Source of the DNA: Bacillota bacterium | GTDB lineage: Bacteria; Bacillota_I; Bacilli_A; RF39; UBA660 | Assembly: GCA_023460995.1 (NCBI GenBank) | Contig: JAEWOE010000003.1 | Coordinates: 294,015 to 358,014 of the forward strand | Direction of reading: 5' to 3' | DNA length: 64,000 nt | Shown: positions 52,646 to 61,610 of the stretch, in pieces | Position numbering within the stretch: position 1 is the first letter of the stretch | Layout: the number at the start of each line of letters is the position of its first letter | Notes under the pieces: generated by a model | The model's database searches: none | Told to the model about the DNA's origin: nothing | The model's input: the letters and a program-made list of their open reading frames with translations, nothing else | Translations under genes and position numbers: made by a program

Positions 52646-55130
52646 AAAAAAGAAAGAAAATATATTTGCAGCTTCTTTTTTCCTTCTTATCATCGTATGC
52701 ATTTATCTATATTTAACTAGAAGCGATTGTTTATATGGTTCATCTATAGATTGGCAAAATCAACATTACTTGATACCTGAATACTTTAGAAACTTATTTT
52801 ATGATACAGGAAAATTATTTCCTAATTTTGCCTTTAACTTAGGTGCTGGTGAAAATATATATTATCTATCATACTATGGTTTATATAGTCCAGTAATTTT
52901 AATTTCATACTTATTACCTAAAGTAAGTATGCTTAATTATATAGTTTTTAGTAGTTTGATACTTCTATATTTAAGCGCAATATTGTTTTACTTCTTTTTA
53001 AGAAAAAACAAATATAGTTTTAGAGTATCTTTAATATGTAGTGTTATGCTACTTTGTTCTGGACCACTGCTATTTCATAGTCATAGGCATATTATGTTTA
53101 TGAATTATATGCCTTTTTTAATATTAGGGTTATATGGGGTAGATAAGTATGTTACTAAAGGAAAATCTGGTTTATTAATTCTAAGTTCATTTCTTATGAT
53201 AATGACCAGTTATTACTATAGTGTAGGGTCATTATTAGTATTATTTTTATACTATACATATTTATATTTGAAAAATAACACTTTTAAATTAAAGACATAC
53301 TTTATACAGTCATTAAAAATTGCATTGCCATTTATAATATCTATTTTATTATCCATGATATTAGTTCTTCCTACATTATATGTTTTACTTAATAGTAGAG
53401 GAGATGGCGGTAGTACAATAAGTGTTCTTAGTTTATTAGTTCCTAATACTAAATTTAATTATTTGTTATATGATGCATATGGTATTGGAACTACTACCGT
53501 GACATTAATAGCTATTATATATATGATTTTTACTAGAAAAAAAGAAAATAGATTCTTAGGAATTATTCTTTTATTAGTATCAATATTTCCATTATTTAAT
53601 TATATATTTAATGGTACTTTATATGTAGATTCTAAATCATTAATTCCTTTTTTACCTATGGTGCTTATTTTAACGGCAGAATTTTTGAAGAACTTATTTA
53701 ATAATAAGATTAGTCTTTTTTATGTAATAATAATAGGAATAGTTTGTTCAGTTTTATCTAGATCATTATTTATAAGTCTAGATATATTAGGTGTTATTTT
53801 AAGTATAATTATTTTCAAACATACAAAAAAGACAAGAGTAGTAAGTGCATATTTATGCTTAGTATGTTTTATTACGGCTTTAGAAATAAATGCTAGTGAT
53901 AAACTTATAACAAAAAGTGAAGTAAACAGTAGTGATAATGAAGCTTTATCTTCATTAATATCTAACTTATATGATAATGATAATAATATTTATAGAACAG
54001 AAAATATGGTTGAAAGATATATGGATATTAATAGTATATATAATATGAATCAATATCAAACATCTATTTATTCATCTACTTTTAATAAAATTTATAACGA
54101 CTTTTATTATAATGTATTTAATAATGCTATCCCATATCGTACTAGGTCAACTATGGTAGCAGTTAATAATCCTTTATTTCAAATTCTTATGGGAGATAGA
54201 TATATAATTACTAAGGGTGAACCTCCACTAAATTCTAAATTAATAGCTTCAAAAAATGGAGTTATGGTATATGAGAGAGATGATGTTCTTCCTATTGGTT
54301 ACGCTTCAAGTCATATCCTTAGTACTAAAGATTTTAATAAAATAAAGTATCCAAATACCACAATATCATTATTAAATAATATTGTAGTAGATGACAAAAG
54401 TAGTAATAGTATTATTAGTGATCTAAAAGATACTACTCTTGATTATCAGATTGAAAGTACTAAAGATGTTACATATGAAAAAACAAAATCAGGTTATAAA
54501 ATAACTTCTAAAACAGCAACAGGAAATATTAAATTAAAAATTAATTCAGATGTTTCAAATAAAATTATGTACATAAGATTTAAAAACGATAACATTCCTA
54601 CAAGAAAGAAGAATGAAATTACTATTACTATTAATGGTAATAAGAATAAACTAAGTTATCGTAAATGGAAATATTATAATAATAATACGACTTTTGATTA
54701 CACCTTATATGATGATAATGAGTTAAATATTAATTTTACAAAAGGAACATTTTATATTAGTGATATAGAAGTATACTTATTAGATTATGATGCTATTGCT
54801 AATCTAAATGAGAATGTTGATGAATTTCATTTTGATATGGAAAAAACAAGTGGAGATAATATAGTAGGAGATATAGATGTCACTAAAGATGGTTATTTCA
54901 ATTTATCAATTCCATATGATAAGGGTTTTAAAGTATTTGTTAATGGAATGAAAACAGAATATAAGAAAACTAATGTTGGCTTTATAGGTTTTAAAATTAA
55001 TAAAGGGCATCATGACATTAAAATCATTTATGAAGCTCCATTTAGAAGTACTGCTTCAAAATTAAGTTTAATCGGACTGGTAATGTTTATTTTATTAGCT
55101 ATATATGAAAACAAAATAAAAAAGGCATAG
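52638..55130 (+). CDS. YfhO-like polytopic membrane glycosyltransferase
   Basis: 830 residues. The ATG at 52638 follows GGAGTGAG and overlaps the deacetylase stop. About 13 membrane helices in residues 10-440, with the first external loop SIDWQNQHYLIPEYFRNLFYDTG (the D and Q positions typical of GT-C/YfhO), FNLGAGENIYYLSYYGLYSP and HSHRHIMFMNYMPFLILG. A large external beta-rich domain fills about 480-800, then a final helix. YfhO in Bacillus helps glycosylate lipoteichoic acid with lipid-linked sugar. Together with the upstream PIG-L enzyme this forms a surface-polymer modification unit. Confidence 0.85.
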   Translation: MNKKKKENIFAASFFLLIIVCIYLYLTRSDCLYGSSIDWQNQHYLIPEYFRNLFYDTGKLFPNFAFNLGAGENIYYLSYYGLYSPVILISYLLPKVSMLNYIVFSSLILLYLSAILFYFFLRKNKYSFRVSLICSVMLLCSGPLLFHSHRHIMFMNYMPFLILGLYGVDKYVTKGKSGLLILSSFLMIMTSYYYSVGSLLVLFLYYTYLYLKNNTFKLKTYFIQSLKIALPFIISILLSMILVLPTLYVLLNSRGDGGSTISVLSLLVPNTKFNYLLYDAYGIGTTTVTLIAIIYMIFTRKKENRFLGIILLLVSIFPLFNYIFNGTLYVDSKSLIPFLPMVLILTAEFLKNLFNNKISLFYVIIIGIVCSVLSRSLFISLDILGVILSIIIFKHTKKTRVVSAYLCLVCFITALEINASDKLITKSEVNSSDNEALSSLISNLYDNDNNIYRTENMVERYMDINSIYNMNQYQTSIYSSTFNKIYNDFYYNVFNNAIPYRTRSTMVAVNNPLFQILMGDRYIITKGEPPLNSKLIASKNGVMVYERDDVLPIGYASSHILSTKDFNKIKYPNTTISLLNNIVVDDKSSNSIISDLKDTTLDYQIESTKDVTYEKTKSGYKITSKTATGNIKLKINSDVSNKIMYIRFKNDNIPTRKKNEITITINGNKNKLSYRKWKYYNNNTTFDYTLYDDNELNINFTKGTFYISDIEVYLLDYDAIANLNENVDEFHFDMEKTSGDNIVGDIDVTKDGYFNLSIPYDKGFKVFVNGMKTEYKKTNVGFIGFKINKGHHDIKIIYEAPFRSTASKLSLIGLVMFILLAIYENKIKKA

Positions 55131-55140
55131 CCTTTTTTAT
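55118..55140. terminator. Bidirectional terminator
   Basis: AAAAAAGGC (55118-55126) pairs with GCCTTTTTT (55130-55138), between convergent genes. The YfhO stop lies inside it. Confidence 0.88.
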
Positions 55141-55142
55141 TT

Positions 55143-56069
55143 TTATTCATATTTTTGATTTACTACTTGTTTTTTTGATAATACCCATGCATGGTTGTCA
55201 CTTACAATTACTGAATCACAATACGCACATTTTTTTGATGCTTTATCACTAACTGGTGCTCCGCAATTAGGACAATAATTTATATTATTACTATCACTTA
55301 TGCTTCTAATAAAAGTCATATTATAGTGATATACAACCTTGGCATCTGTTCTGCCTCTTAATTTTCCATACGTTACTTGATCAACTATATAATCATAGCA
55401 TGAAATCATCATCGCAACAGTAATAGAAATATTAGTATTATCAGTTTCCATTCCTATGACTTCAAAATCATATAGATTAAAATCACGCATTACATTTTGT
55501 TGTTTTTTTAGTTTTAAAGTTTCTAATTGACTTATGTACATATTATACATTTCATCAGTAGTAAGATTTCTTAAACTATCATAATCAAATTCCATCCAGG
55601 CAACTTGTATTTTTTTGTATATATCATAAGTGGTTTTTCTAAACTCTTCTACATTAAAGTCTGGAAGGACTTTTGTTATTTTTATAATGTCATAAGGTAT
55701 TACTTTATTACGGTTACTAGAATAATTACCATTTGCACTAGAATGGTGGAATTTCTTCGTACTTTTTCCAGTCATCATTATAAATAGGATAATTATAAAA
55801 AAGAATGTACCAAACACGAATAGTGAACCAACTATACCAAGAGGCTCACCACTACCGCTGCTACTACCGCCATAACTAGAATCACTATCCCAGCTAGAAC
55901 CACCGCCCCAATCAGAACCACCACTCCAGCTAGAACCACCATCGTAACTACCATCAAACCCTGAATCAGCTTTTACTTTAGGTGTAATATAATTAAAATA
56001 AGTAACTCCAATAAAAATAGCAATTATTAAAACAATTGATAATTTATAATATTTCTTAATTATTTTCAT
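55143..56069 (-). CDS. Tim44-like membrane protein with zinc ribbon
   Basis: 308 residues. The ATG at 56069 has GGAGAC upstream; longer frames enter the next gene. Signal helix (about 8-27), a Gly/Ser/Trp-rich tract (SWSGGSDWGGGSSWDSDSS), a second membrane helix (about 80-102), then a Tim44-like domain at 125-255 (IYKKIQVAWMEFDYDSLRNLTTDEMYNMY, ISCYDYIVDQVTYGKLRG) and a C-terminal zinc ribbon (YCPNCGAPVSDKASKKCAYC). Topology puts the Tim44 domain in the cytosol. It follows the 56071 gene by one base; both share the domain pair. Confidence 0.82.
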   Translation of the reverse strand: MKIIKKYYKLSIVLIIAIFIGVTYFNYITPKVKADSGFDGSYDGGSSWSGGSDWGGGSSWDSDSSYGGSSSGSGEPLGIVGSLFVFGTFFFIIILFIMMTGKSTKKFHHSSANGNYSSNRNKVIPYDIIKITKVLPDFNVEEFRKTTYDIYKKIQVAWMEFDYDSLRNLTTDEMYNMYISQLETLKLKKQQNVMRDFNLYDFEVIGMETDNTNISITVAMMISCYDYIVDQVTYGKLRGRTDAKVVYHYNMTFIRSISDSNNINYCPNCGAPVSDKASKKCAYCDSVIVSDNHAWVLSKKQVVNQKYE

Positions 56070-56070
56070 T

Positions 56071-56607
56071 TTATAAAGTCTCCAATTCTGTAAGAATCCA
56101 GTCATGTTTTTCTAAATTATATATAGTTCCACAGTACTCACATTTCCCATTAGCGTTAACATCTATATTAGCGCCACAAGATGAACACTTTCTAGCTTCA
56201 CTTTGTATAACAATATCTTTCTTTTTCTCAAAAGTTAAATAGTTCTCTTTTTCAATTCTTCTAGTATCATCACCGCATATTTTCTTGCCGGTATTTTTAT
56301 CAATAATGTAATCCATATATCTAGAAGTGATATTAGCTTTTATAACAAACTTATCACTAAATTCTTCAACTTTTAAAATAGTGGTTTGTTTAACATTTAT
56401 TTCATCAAACATTTGAACTTGATTACTATTGTTTAAATTATTTAATCTAAGTTTAAAATTATTATAAACTGTATCACTAACAAAATGTTTAATTCTATCT
56501 ATATTGTTCGTTGTAAGGCTTAAATGTAATTGAATAAAAACATTATTAATGTTAGTTATAAATTTACTCTCTGAAAAATTATTATCGAATTTTGTCAAAA
56601 TATCCAT
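56071..56607 (-). CDS. Cytosolic Tim44-like protein with zinc ribbon
   Basis: 178 residues with an AGGTAGAT site. Tim44-like N-terminal domain (FVSDTVYNNFKLRLNNLNNSN, VEEFSDKFVIKANITSRYMDYIID) and a C-terminal zinc ribbon CSSCGANIDVNANGKCEYC, without membrane segments. It looks like a truncated, soluble relative of the 55143 protein and is read before it in the same transcript. The pair may work as a complex (inference). Confidence 0.78.
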   Translation of the reverse strand: MDILTKFDNNFSESKFITNINNVFIQLHLSLTTNNIDRIKHFVSDTVYNNFKLRLNNLNNSNQVQMFDEINVKQTTILKVEEFSDKFVIKANITSRYMDYIIDKNTGKKICGDDTRRIEKENYLTFEKKKDIVIQSEARKCSSCGANIDVNANGKCEYCGTIYNLEKHDWILTELETL

Positions 56608-56678
56608 ATTATCTACCTCAAAATAATTATATCATAATTTTATGCAAATTCATGTTATAATTGTACTAGGTGATTGAA

Positions 56679-57098
56679 TTGAGAATAATGAAATTTTTGG
56701 CAAGAAATGCAGAAGTAACAATACTAGTATTAATTATTTTTTATGTATTTTTCACTCTAACAGTTATGTATGAAAATAAAATAGTTAAGTTAAAAAATGA
56801 CTTAATAAATAAAAACGAATGTATTAGTGAAGATAGTTTATATTTTCAATTAAATGGAGATAATCAGTATAAAATCAAAGTAACTTTTGGTAAAAAGATT
56901 GCAGAAGGTTATATACAGGTTCAGTATAACGATGTAACTACTGTGTTGCAGTTAAATCCTATTACAGTAAATAAAATAATAGAAAATGCGAGATATTTAT
57001 TAATAATAGAAAATACAAGTAATTATAATGTAATAAAATCTAATTTACAGGAATTAATTAGTGTTAATAAATTATTATCAATAGAACAAGAGGTTTAG
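56679..57098 (+). CDS. Single-span membrane protein
   Basis: 139 residues if started at TTG 56679, five bases after GGTGA; GTG 56670 is inside the site, and ATG 56688 is too far. One membrane helix (about 10-32) followed by a soluble region with YKIKVTFGKKIAEGYIQVQYNDVTTVLQL and a helix. Family not recognised. It is co-oriented with the GtrA gene and ends two bases before it. Confidence 0.6.
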   Translation: MRIMKFLARNAEVTILVLIIFYVFFTLTVMYENKIVKLKNDLINKNECISEDSLYFQLNGDNQYKIKVTFGKKIAEGYIQVQYNDVTTVLQLNPITVNKIIENARYLLIIENTSNYNVIKSNLQELISVNKLLSIEQEV

Positions 57099-57099
57099 T

Positions 57100-57534
57100 A
57101 TGGTAGTGTATGTAAAAAATATGTATAAGAAATATGAGGAAATAGTTAATTATTTAATAGTTGGAGTTCTTACTACTGTTGTTAGTTTAAGTGCGTATTA
57201 TTTATGTGTTGTAACTATTTTAGATCCAAATATAGGTTGGCAATTACAAGTAGCAAATATAATATCATGGGTATGTGCTGTAACTTTTGCTTATATAACT
57301 AATAGAGTATTTGTATTTAAAAGTAAAAATAAGAATATATTTAAAGAGATATGTTCATTTACGTCATCAAGAGTAATTACTCTTCTTATGGACATGTTTG
57401 CTATGTTTATTATAGTTACTGTTTGTAACGGCAATGATAAAATAGGAAAATTGGTATCTCAAGTAATTGTAACAATAGGCAACTATATATTAAGTAAACT
57501 ATTTGTCTTTAAGGGCGACAAAGTTGAAAAATAA
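57100..57534 (+). CDS. GtrA-like flippase family protein
   Basis: 144 residues. Four membrane helices, with the GtrA signatures NYLIVGVLTTVVSLSAYYL, WVCAVTFAYITNRVFVF and VTIGNYILSKLFVFKG near the ends. GtrA proteins help move polyprenyl-linked sugars across the membrane. With GT2 and YfhO genes elsewhere in the window it fits surface-polysaccharide decoration; the partner GT is not next to it. Confidence 0.88.
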   Translation: MVVYVKNMYKKYEEIVNYLIVGVLTTVVSLSAYYLCVVTILDPNIGWQLQVANIISWVCAVTFAYITNRVFVFKSKNKNIFKEICSFTSSRVITLLMDMFAMFIIVTVCNGNDKIGKLVSQVIVTIGNYILSKLFVFKGDKVEK

Positions 57535-57958
57535 ACTTGATGTTCTTGTATTTGAACATCATTTTCCGGCAAATATTCCAAGAAAAATACACTTGTTTTT
57601 ATTAGATTTAATAGAAAAAACGTGTGAATTAAATGATACTGTATATCCTATAAATGGTGTTTCAAAAGGTAGTCTAGTAAGCCTTAGTCTAAGAAAAGAA
57701 AGTGATGATATTATCTATATATCAGGTTTTTTTAATATTGATAAGGAAAATAGATGTATTGAAGGAGAAATATACATAGATAAGAACACTATATACATTG
57801 ATAGTTTAATTACAAGATTAGGTGACATTAAGTCTGATGAAAAGAAAGTTTACCGAGTACTTGATAAGTTTACTTTGTTAAATAAAGTGATAAAACACGA
57901 GATTATATGTAGTAATAGAAAAAAGGACAACTGCTATTATAAAGTAAAAGTTAAATAA
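57524..57958 (+). CDS. Hypothetical protein overlapping GtrA
   Basis: 144 residues from TTG 57524, which has AAGGGCG seven bases upstream and overlaps the end of the GtrA gene; an ATG at 57503 lies further inside it. Soluble, alpha/beta, starting LDVLVFEHHFPANIPRKIHL with LVSLSLRKESDDIIYISGFF in the middle. No family recognised. Translationally coupled to GtrA. Confidence 0.6.
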   Translation: MKNKLDVLVFEHHFPANIPRKIHLFLLDLIEKTCELNDTVYPINGVSKGSLVSLSLRKESDDIIYISGFFNIDKENRCIEGEIYIDKNTIYIDSLITRLGDIKSDEKKVYRVLDKFTLLNKVIKHEIICSNRKKDNCYYKVKVK

Positions 57959-57978
57959 TATATATTGGGGGAATATAA

Positions 57979-58875
57979 ATGGAAAAGATTATGCTTACAG
58001 TTGATAGTGGAGTTAATAAAGTTGATAATAATGTTGATGTAATACCTGTTCAAATACTATGCGATACTGATGGTAAACAGTATCTAGATGGTATTGATAT
58101 TAATAATAAAAAAATAATTGAGGATTTAGAAAAAGGATATACTTATAAAACTTCTTCTCCATCATATGAAAGTTATGAAAGTGTTTTTACAAAACATTTA
58201 GAAAATGGTATGGATGTTATTCATTTAGGCATGAGTAGTGGTATTAGTGAAGGAAGTTATAATCTTTCTAACTTGGTAGCCAATATGGTTAACGAAGATT
58301 ATGATAATAATGTATATGTAGTAGATACACTAAATGCAACAACTGGAGGTATAATAATATCAGATTATGCAAAAAAACTAATAGATAGTGGACTTCCTAC
58401 TTTAGAGATTATTGATAAATTAGAAGAGTTTAAAAAATATATTAAAACTAATTTCTTTATACCGAATCCTGATGGTTTTATAAGAAGTGGTCGTAATAAA
58501 ACAGATATGTCTACTGTAGAAAAAGCGAAACTTATTTTAGCTAGTGCTGCAGTAAGAACTGGTTTTAAGTTTAAAGTTCAGTTTAATAGTAATGGTAATT
58601 TAGTTCAAGATGGTATTTTAAGAGGTAAGACGCATAATTGTTTTAGACAGTTAGTAGCAACCATTGTAAATGAACAAAATGTAGAAGACTATGATGATAA
58701 TTTAATAGTGGTAGGTAATGTTCTAAAAGATAAAGTTGAAATGGATGAAATAAAGGATTATATAAAATCACTAAAGTATTTCAAAGAATTAATTGAAAAG
58801 GATTTTCCTTCAGCAGTAGCAGCCTATGGGTGTAGGGATTTATGTGGAATAAGCTTAGTTAAGAAAATGAAATAG
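57979..58875 (+). CDS. DegV family fatty-acid-binding protein
   Basis: 298 residues with a GGGGGAAT site. DegV/FakB fold: TVDSGVNKVDNNVDVIPVQI, DGIDINNKKIIEDLEKG, TSSPSYESYESVF, VIHLGMSSGISEGSYNLSNLVA, and VVDTLNATTGGIIISDYAKKL. Family members bind a fatty acid for FakA-dependent phosphorylation and membrane lipid synthesis. The last 90 residues carry an unusual Cys pattern (YGCRDLCGISLV). FakA is not in the window. Confidence 0.9.
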   Translation: MEKIMLTVDSGVNKVDNNVDVIPVQILCDTDGKQYLDGIDINNKKIIEDLEKGYTYKTSSPSYESYESVFTKHLENGMDVIHLGMSSGISEGSYNLSNLVANMVNEDYDNNVYVVDTLNATTGGIIISDYAKKLIDSGLPTLEIIDKLEEFKKYIKTNFFIPNPDGFIRSGRNKTDMSTVEKAKLILASAAVRTGFKFKVQFNSNGNLVQDGILRGKTHNCFRQLVATIVNEQNVEDYDDNLIVVGNVLKDKVEMDEIKDYIKSLKYFKELIEKDFPSAVAAYGCRDLCGISLVKKMK

Positions 58876-58884
58876 GGTGGAAAA

Positions 58885-59496
58885 ATGAAAAAGACTTTAT
58901 TAATTTGCTCAGATATAGAAGGTACATATAATGCACTAGATAATAGCAAAAAGATAGAAATGTTAAGAAGTATAGAAGAGATAAAGAAAAATTTAGGACT
59001 TGATCAAACTGTGTTTTGTTTTGTATCTAGTGCTTCTTGTAAAGAAATAGGAGAGTTAGTTAATAATAATTTACTTCCCATTTTAGAAGAATCTAAATTA
59101 GATACTGTTGTAGGACCTCAGTTTGGTATAGATGGTTATATATATGAAGGAAGTAGCCCAAAGAAAATAACTAAAGATAGTGCCAAAGGTACACAAATGG
59201 CTGGGCTAGTTAATTCGTTTAACACTATTATTCCGAATTCACAAGTGAAAAATTTTATATATATAGACGATTATCCTAATGTAAATCCCGTTTTATTTTT
59301 AATGAATATTGATAAGGAAAATAAAGATTTAGAATCTGTAACTTTTCTAGTAAAAAGAGATGACTTTAGTCAGTTTATTGATAAAGATAGTTTTCGTTTT
59401 AATATTAATATTATCCAAAATAGAACAACTGATTTTGCAGTAGTTGGTATGGAAGAAATAAATAGTATATTTAATGATACAAAAAAAACAAGGTAA
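58885..59496 (+). CDS. HAD-like hypothetical protein
   Basis: 203 residues, nine bases after degV. LLICSDIEGTYNALDN at the N-terminus resembles the HAD nucleophile loop (DxEGT rather than DxDGT), and FIYIDDYPNVNPVLFL could be the acidic metal loop. The assignment is tentative because the second motif (Thr/Ser) and Lys are not clear. If HAD, a phosphatase or phosphoprotein sensor role would fit. In operon with degV; its stop lies in the terminator at 59480. Confidence 0.55.
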   Translation: MKKTLLICSDIEGTYNALDNSKKIEMLRSIEEIKKNLGLDQTVFCFVSSASCKEIGELVNNNLLPILEESKLDTVVGPQFGIDGYIYEGSSPKKITKDSAKGTQMAGLVNSFNTIIPNSQVKNFIYIDDYPNVNPVLFLMNIDKENKDLESVTFLVKRDDFSQFIDKDSFRFNINIIQNRTTDFAVVGMEEINSIFNDTKKTR

Positions 59497-59513
59497 AACT
59501 TGTTTTTTTTGTA
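59480..59513 (+). terminator. Terminator of the degV operon
   Basis: ACAAAAAAAACAAG pairs with CTTGTTTTTTTTGT around GTAAAA; it contains the stop codon of the preceding gene. Confidence 0.85.
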
Positions 59514-59625
59514 TAAAGTTTACTTGAAAGTAACTTTTTGTATAAAAACTATTTATTTATTTGATTTTAGCGTGTATAATTCAAATTGTAGAAATCAAAT
59601 AATATTTAATCTTGAAAGTGTAGTT

Positions 59626-59654
59626 TTGACAAAAAGAAAAGTTTGTGGTAGTAT
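59626..59654 (+). promoter_or_regulatory. Promoter of the AMP-binding enzyme gene
   Basis: TTGACA (59626-59631) and TAGTAT (59649-59654) with a 17-base spacer, 29 bases before the ATG at 59683. Confidence 0.65.
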
Positions 59655-59682
59655 AAGCGGCATTAGAAAAAGAGGGAATAAT

Positions 59683-61491
59683 ATGAATTCTAAAGAAATA
59701 ATGAAAAATGTGAAAATACAATTATCTAAAAATGGTGTACTTATCAGTAATTTAGTTACATATGCATTGTTGTTTAAAAATTTAAAAAGTCACTATAAAG
59801 TAGTTAAATCAGACGAATTAAGCAAAAAAAAGGAAATAAACACGCCTTATTTATGCTTAGAAAAATTATTATTAGAACACCCAGAATTAAAAAACACAGT
59901 AGCAATTAATCAAGATAAAGAAATGACATTTTTGGAAATGCAAGAAGAAATAAACAATTTAAAGAACTATCTACACTATGTTATTGGCTCTGAAAAAGGA
60001 GAGAGAATTTCTGTATGTGCTGCTAGTTCAATAGAAGGTATAGTTTCATTCTTTGCTATGAATAGTTTAGGATTAGTTAATGCTAGAATTTTCAATGGTT
60101 CAAAAGATGAAAAAATAAAAAACAACATATTAAATTTCAACTCAAAAACTATATTAATAGATGAAAATAATATCGATGTATTAAGTAATATAATTGCTAG
60201 TACAGAAGTTAAAAATGTTATAGTTATGTCAAAATGCGATATATCAAAAATTAACAATTTTAAAAAAATGAATCCAAGTATAGTAATTGAAACATGGGAA
60301 GAAGTCCAAAGAAAAGGTAGCGAAATAAAAGAAAATTATGAAGAAGAAGTATATAGTAATGATATTGCTTCAATACTTTATACAAGTGGTTCAAGTGGCG
60401 AACCAAAACCTATTTCTATACCTAATAGAGTATATACTAACATGGTTAAAACTGTTTCTAATACAACTAATGAAAAAGTTGCTAATGGTGAAAGTGTATT
60501 AGGTGTTGTTTCTCATGAATATCCATATGCTGCAATCAATAGTACAATAATGATTTTACTATTAGGTAAAACTTTAATAATGCCAGCTCACAGTGAAGGT
60601 GCAGCTTTAGATTTTAACAGCTTGTTTGAAAAAGAACCTAATAAAATACAAGCTATACCAAGTTTTTATAAATTATTAGATAAAGAACTTGCAGAAAATA
60701 CTTCTATGAATAATTCTGATAGAGAAAATATGATTCAAAAATTATCTGAACTTAAATACATCGTTTCTGGTGGTGAGCCTTACCAATTAGCAGAGAAAAA
60801 AGAATTATTAAAAATGTTTATGGGATTAGGTTATTCACCATTATTAATAGATGGTTTTGGATTTGGTGAAATGGGTAGTGCTACTGCACTTAAATTTGGT
60901 CTTAGTAAATACTTTTTACTTATGAATGGTATAGAGGCAAAAGCTATTGATCCAAAAACTAAAAAAGACTTACCAAAAGATCAAGAAGGTATTTTATGCC
61001 TTTCTGGTCCAACCATAGCAGAGGATTATTATAATAACGAAAAAGCTACAAAAGAGTCTTTTGTAACTGATGAAAATGGTAAAAAGTGGTTTGTTTCTGA
61101 TACTTTTGGATCAGTACATGGTATTGCCGGAAGATTAATTAAACTAGGTGGAAGAATAAGAGAATGTTTTATTACAAGCGATGGTAAAGGAAATTTCGTT
61201 AAAGTTTATTCTGGTAATGTAGAAAATGTAATACTTTCTACAGGGTTAGTTGAAGATTGTATAGTTGTTCAATCTGACTCAGGAGCTGTTCCAAGCCCAG
61301 TAGCTTATATTTCATTAAAGAGCGACTGTAATTTAACTAAAGATGAAATAATTAATATTTTAATAAATAAATGCTCATCTTTAGAAGATTTCTCTCAACC
61401 CACACAAATAAATATAGAAGATACAATAAAAAGAACAGATGCAAATAAAAAAAATTATACTTATTATAAAGAAAAACAATTGATAAAATAG
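59683..61491 (+). CDS. AMP-binding acyl/aryl-CoA ligase-like protein
   Basis: 602 residues from the ATG at 59683 (GAGGG site); the frame is open further upstream to 59500 but crosses the promoter. ANL superfamily: phosphate loop ILYTSGSSGEPKPISIPNR, YIVSGGEPYQLAEKKELL, DGFGFGEMGSATALKFG, WFVSDTFGSVHGIAGRLIKLGGR and a C-terminal domain with a Lys (TDANKKNYTYYK). It activates a carboxylate as an adenylate. The substrate cannot be told from sequence; no carrier protein is adjacent. Confidence 0.88.
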   Translation: MNSKEIMKNVKIQLSKNGVLISNLVTYALLFKNLKSHYKVVKSDELSKKKEINTPYLCLEKLLLEHPELKNTVAINQDKEMTFLEMQEEINNLKNYLHYVIGSEKGERISVCAASSIEGIVSFFAMNSLGLVNARIFNGSKDEKIKNNILNFNSKTILIDENNIDVLSNIIASTEVKNVIVMSKCDISKINNFKKMNPSIVIETWEEVQRKGSEIKENYEEEVYSNDIASILYTSGSSGEPKPISIPNRVYTNMVKTVSNTTNEKVANGESVLGVVSHEYPYAAINSTIMILLLGKTLIMPAHSEGAALDFNSLFEKEPNKIQAIPSFYKLLDKELAENTSMNNSDRENMIQKLSELKYIVSGGEPYQLAEKKELLKMFMGLGYSPLLIDGFGFGEMGSATALKFGLSKYFLLMNGIEAKAIDPKTKKDLPKDQEGILCLSGPTIAEDYYNNEKATKESFVTDENGKKWFVSDTFGSVHGIAGRLIKLGGRIRECFITSDGKGNFVKVYSGNVENVILSTGLVEDCIVVQSDSGAVPSPVAYISLKSDCNLTKDEIINILINKCSSLEDFSQPTQINIEDTIKRTDANKKNYTYYKEKQLIK

Positions 61492-61496
61492 TAGTT

Positions 61497-61526
61497 AAGC
61501 ATTCACTTAAAGTGAATGCTTTTTCT
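61497..61526 (+). terminator. Rho-independent terminator
   Basis: AAGCATTCACT pairs perfectly with AGTGAATGCTT around TAA, followed by T's. Confidence 0.9.
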
Positions 61527-61610
61527 ATATAAAATATTTAATATAATTTTCACATAATTAAAAAATATGTTATAATATGTCATAGTGATAGATAATAGAG
61601 GAATGATTAT

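Noticed and set aside
59500..59682. Longer N-terminus of the AMP-binding enzyme
   Set aside because: It crosses the preceding terminator and a good promoter; the ATG at 59683 has a GAGGG site.
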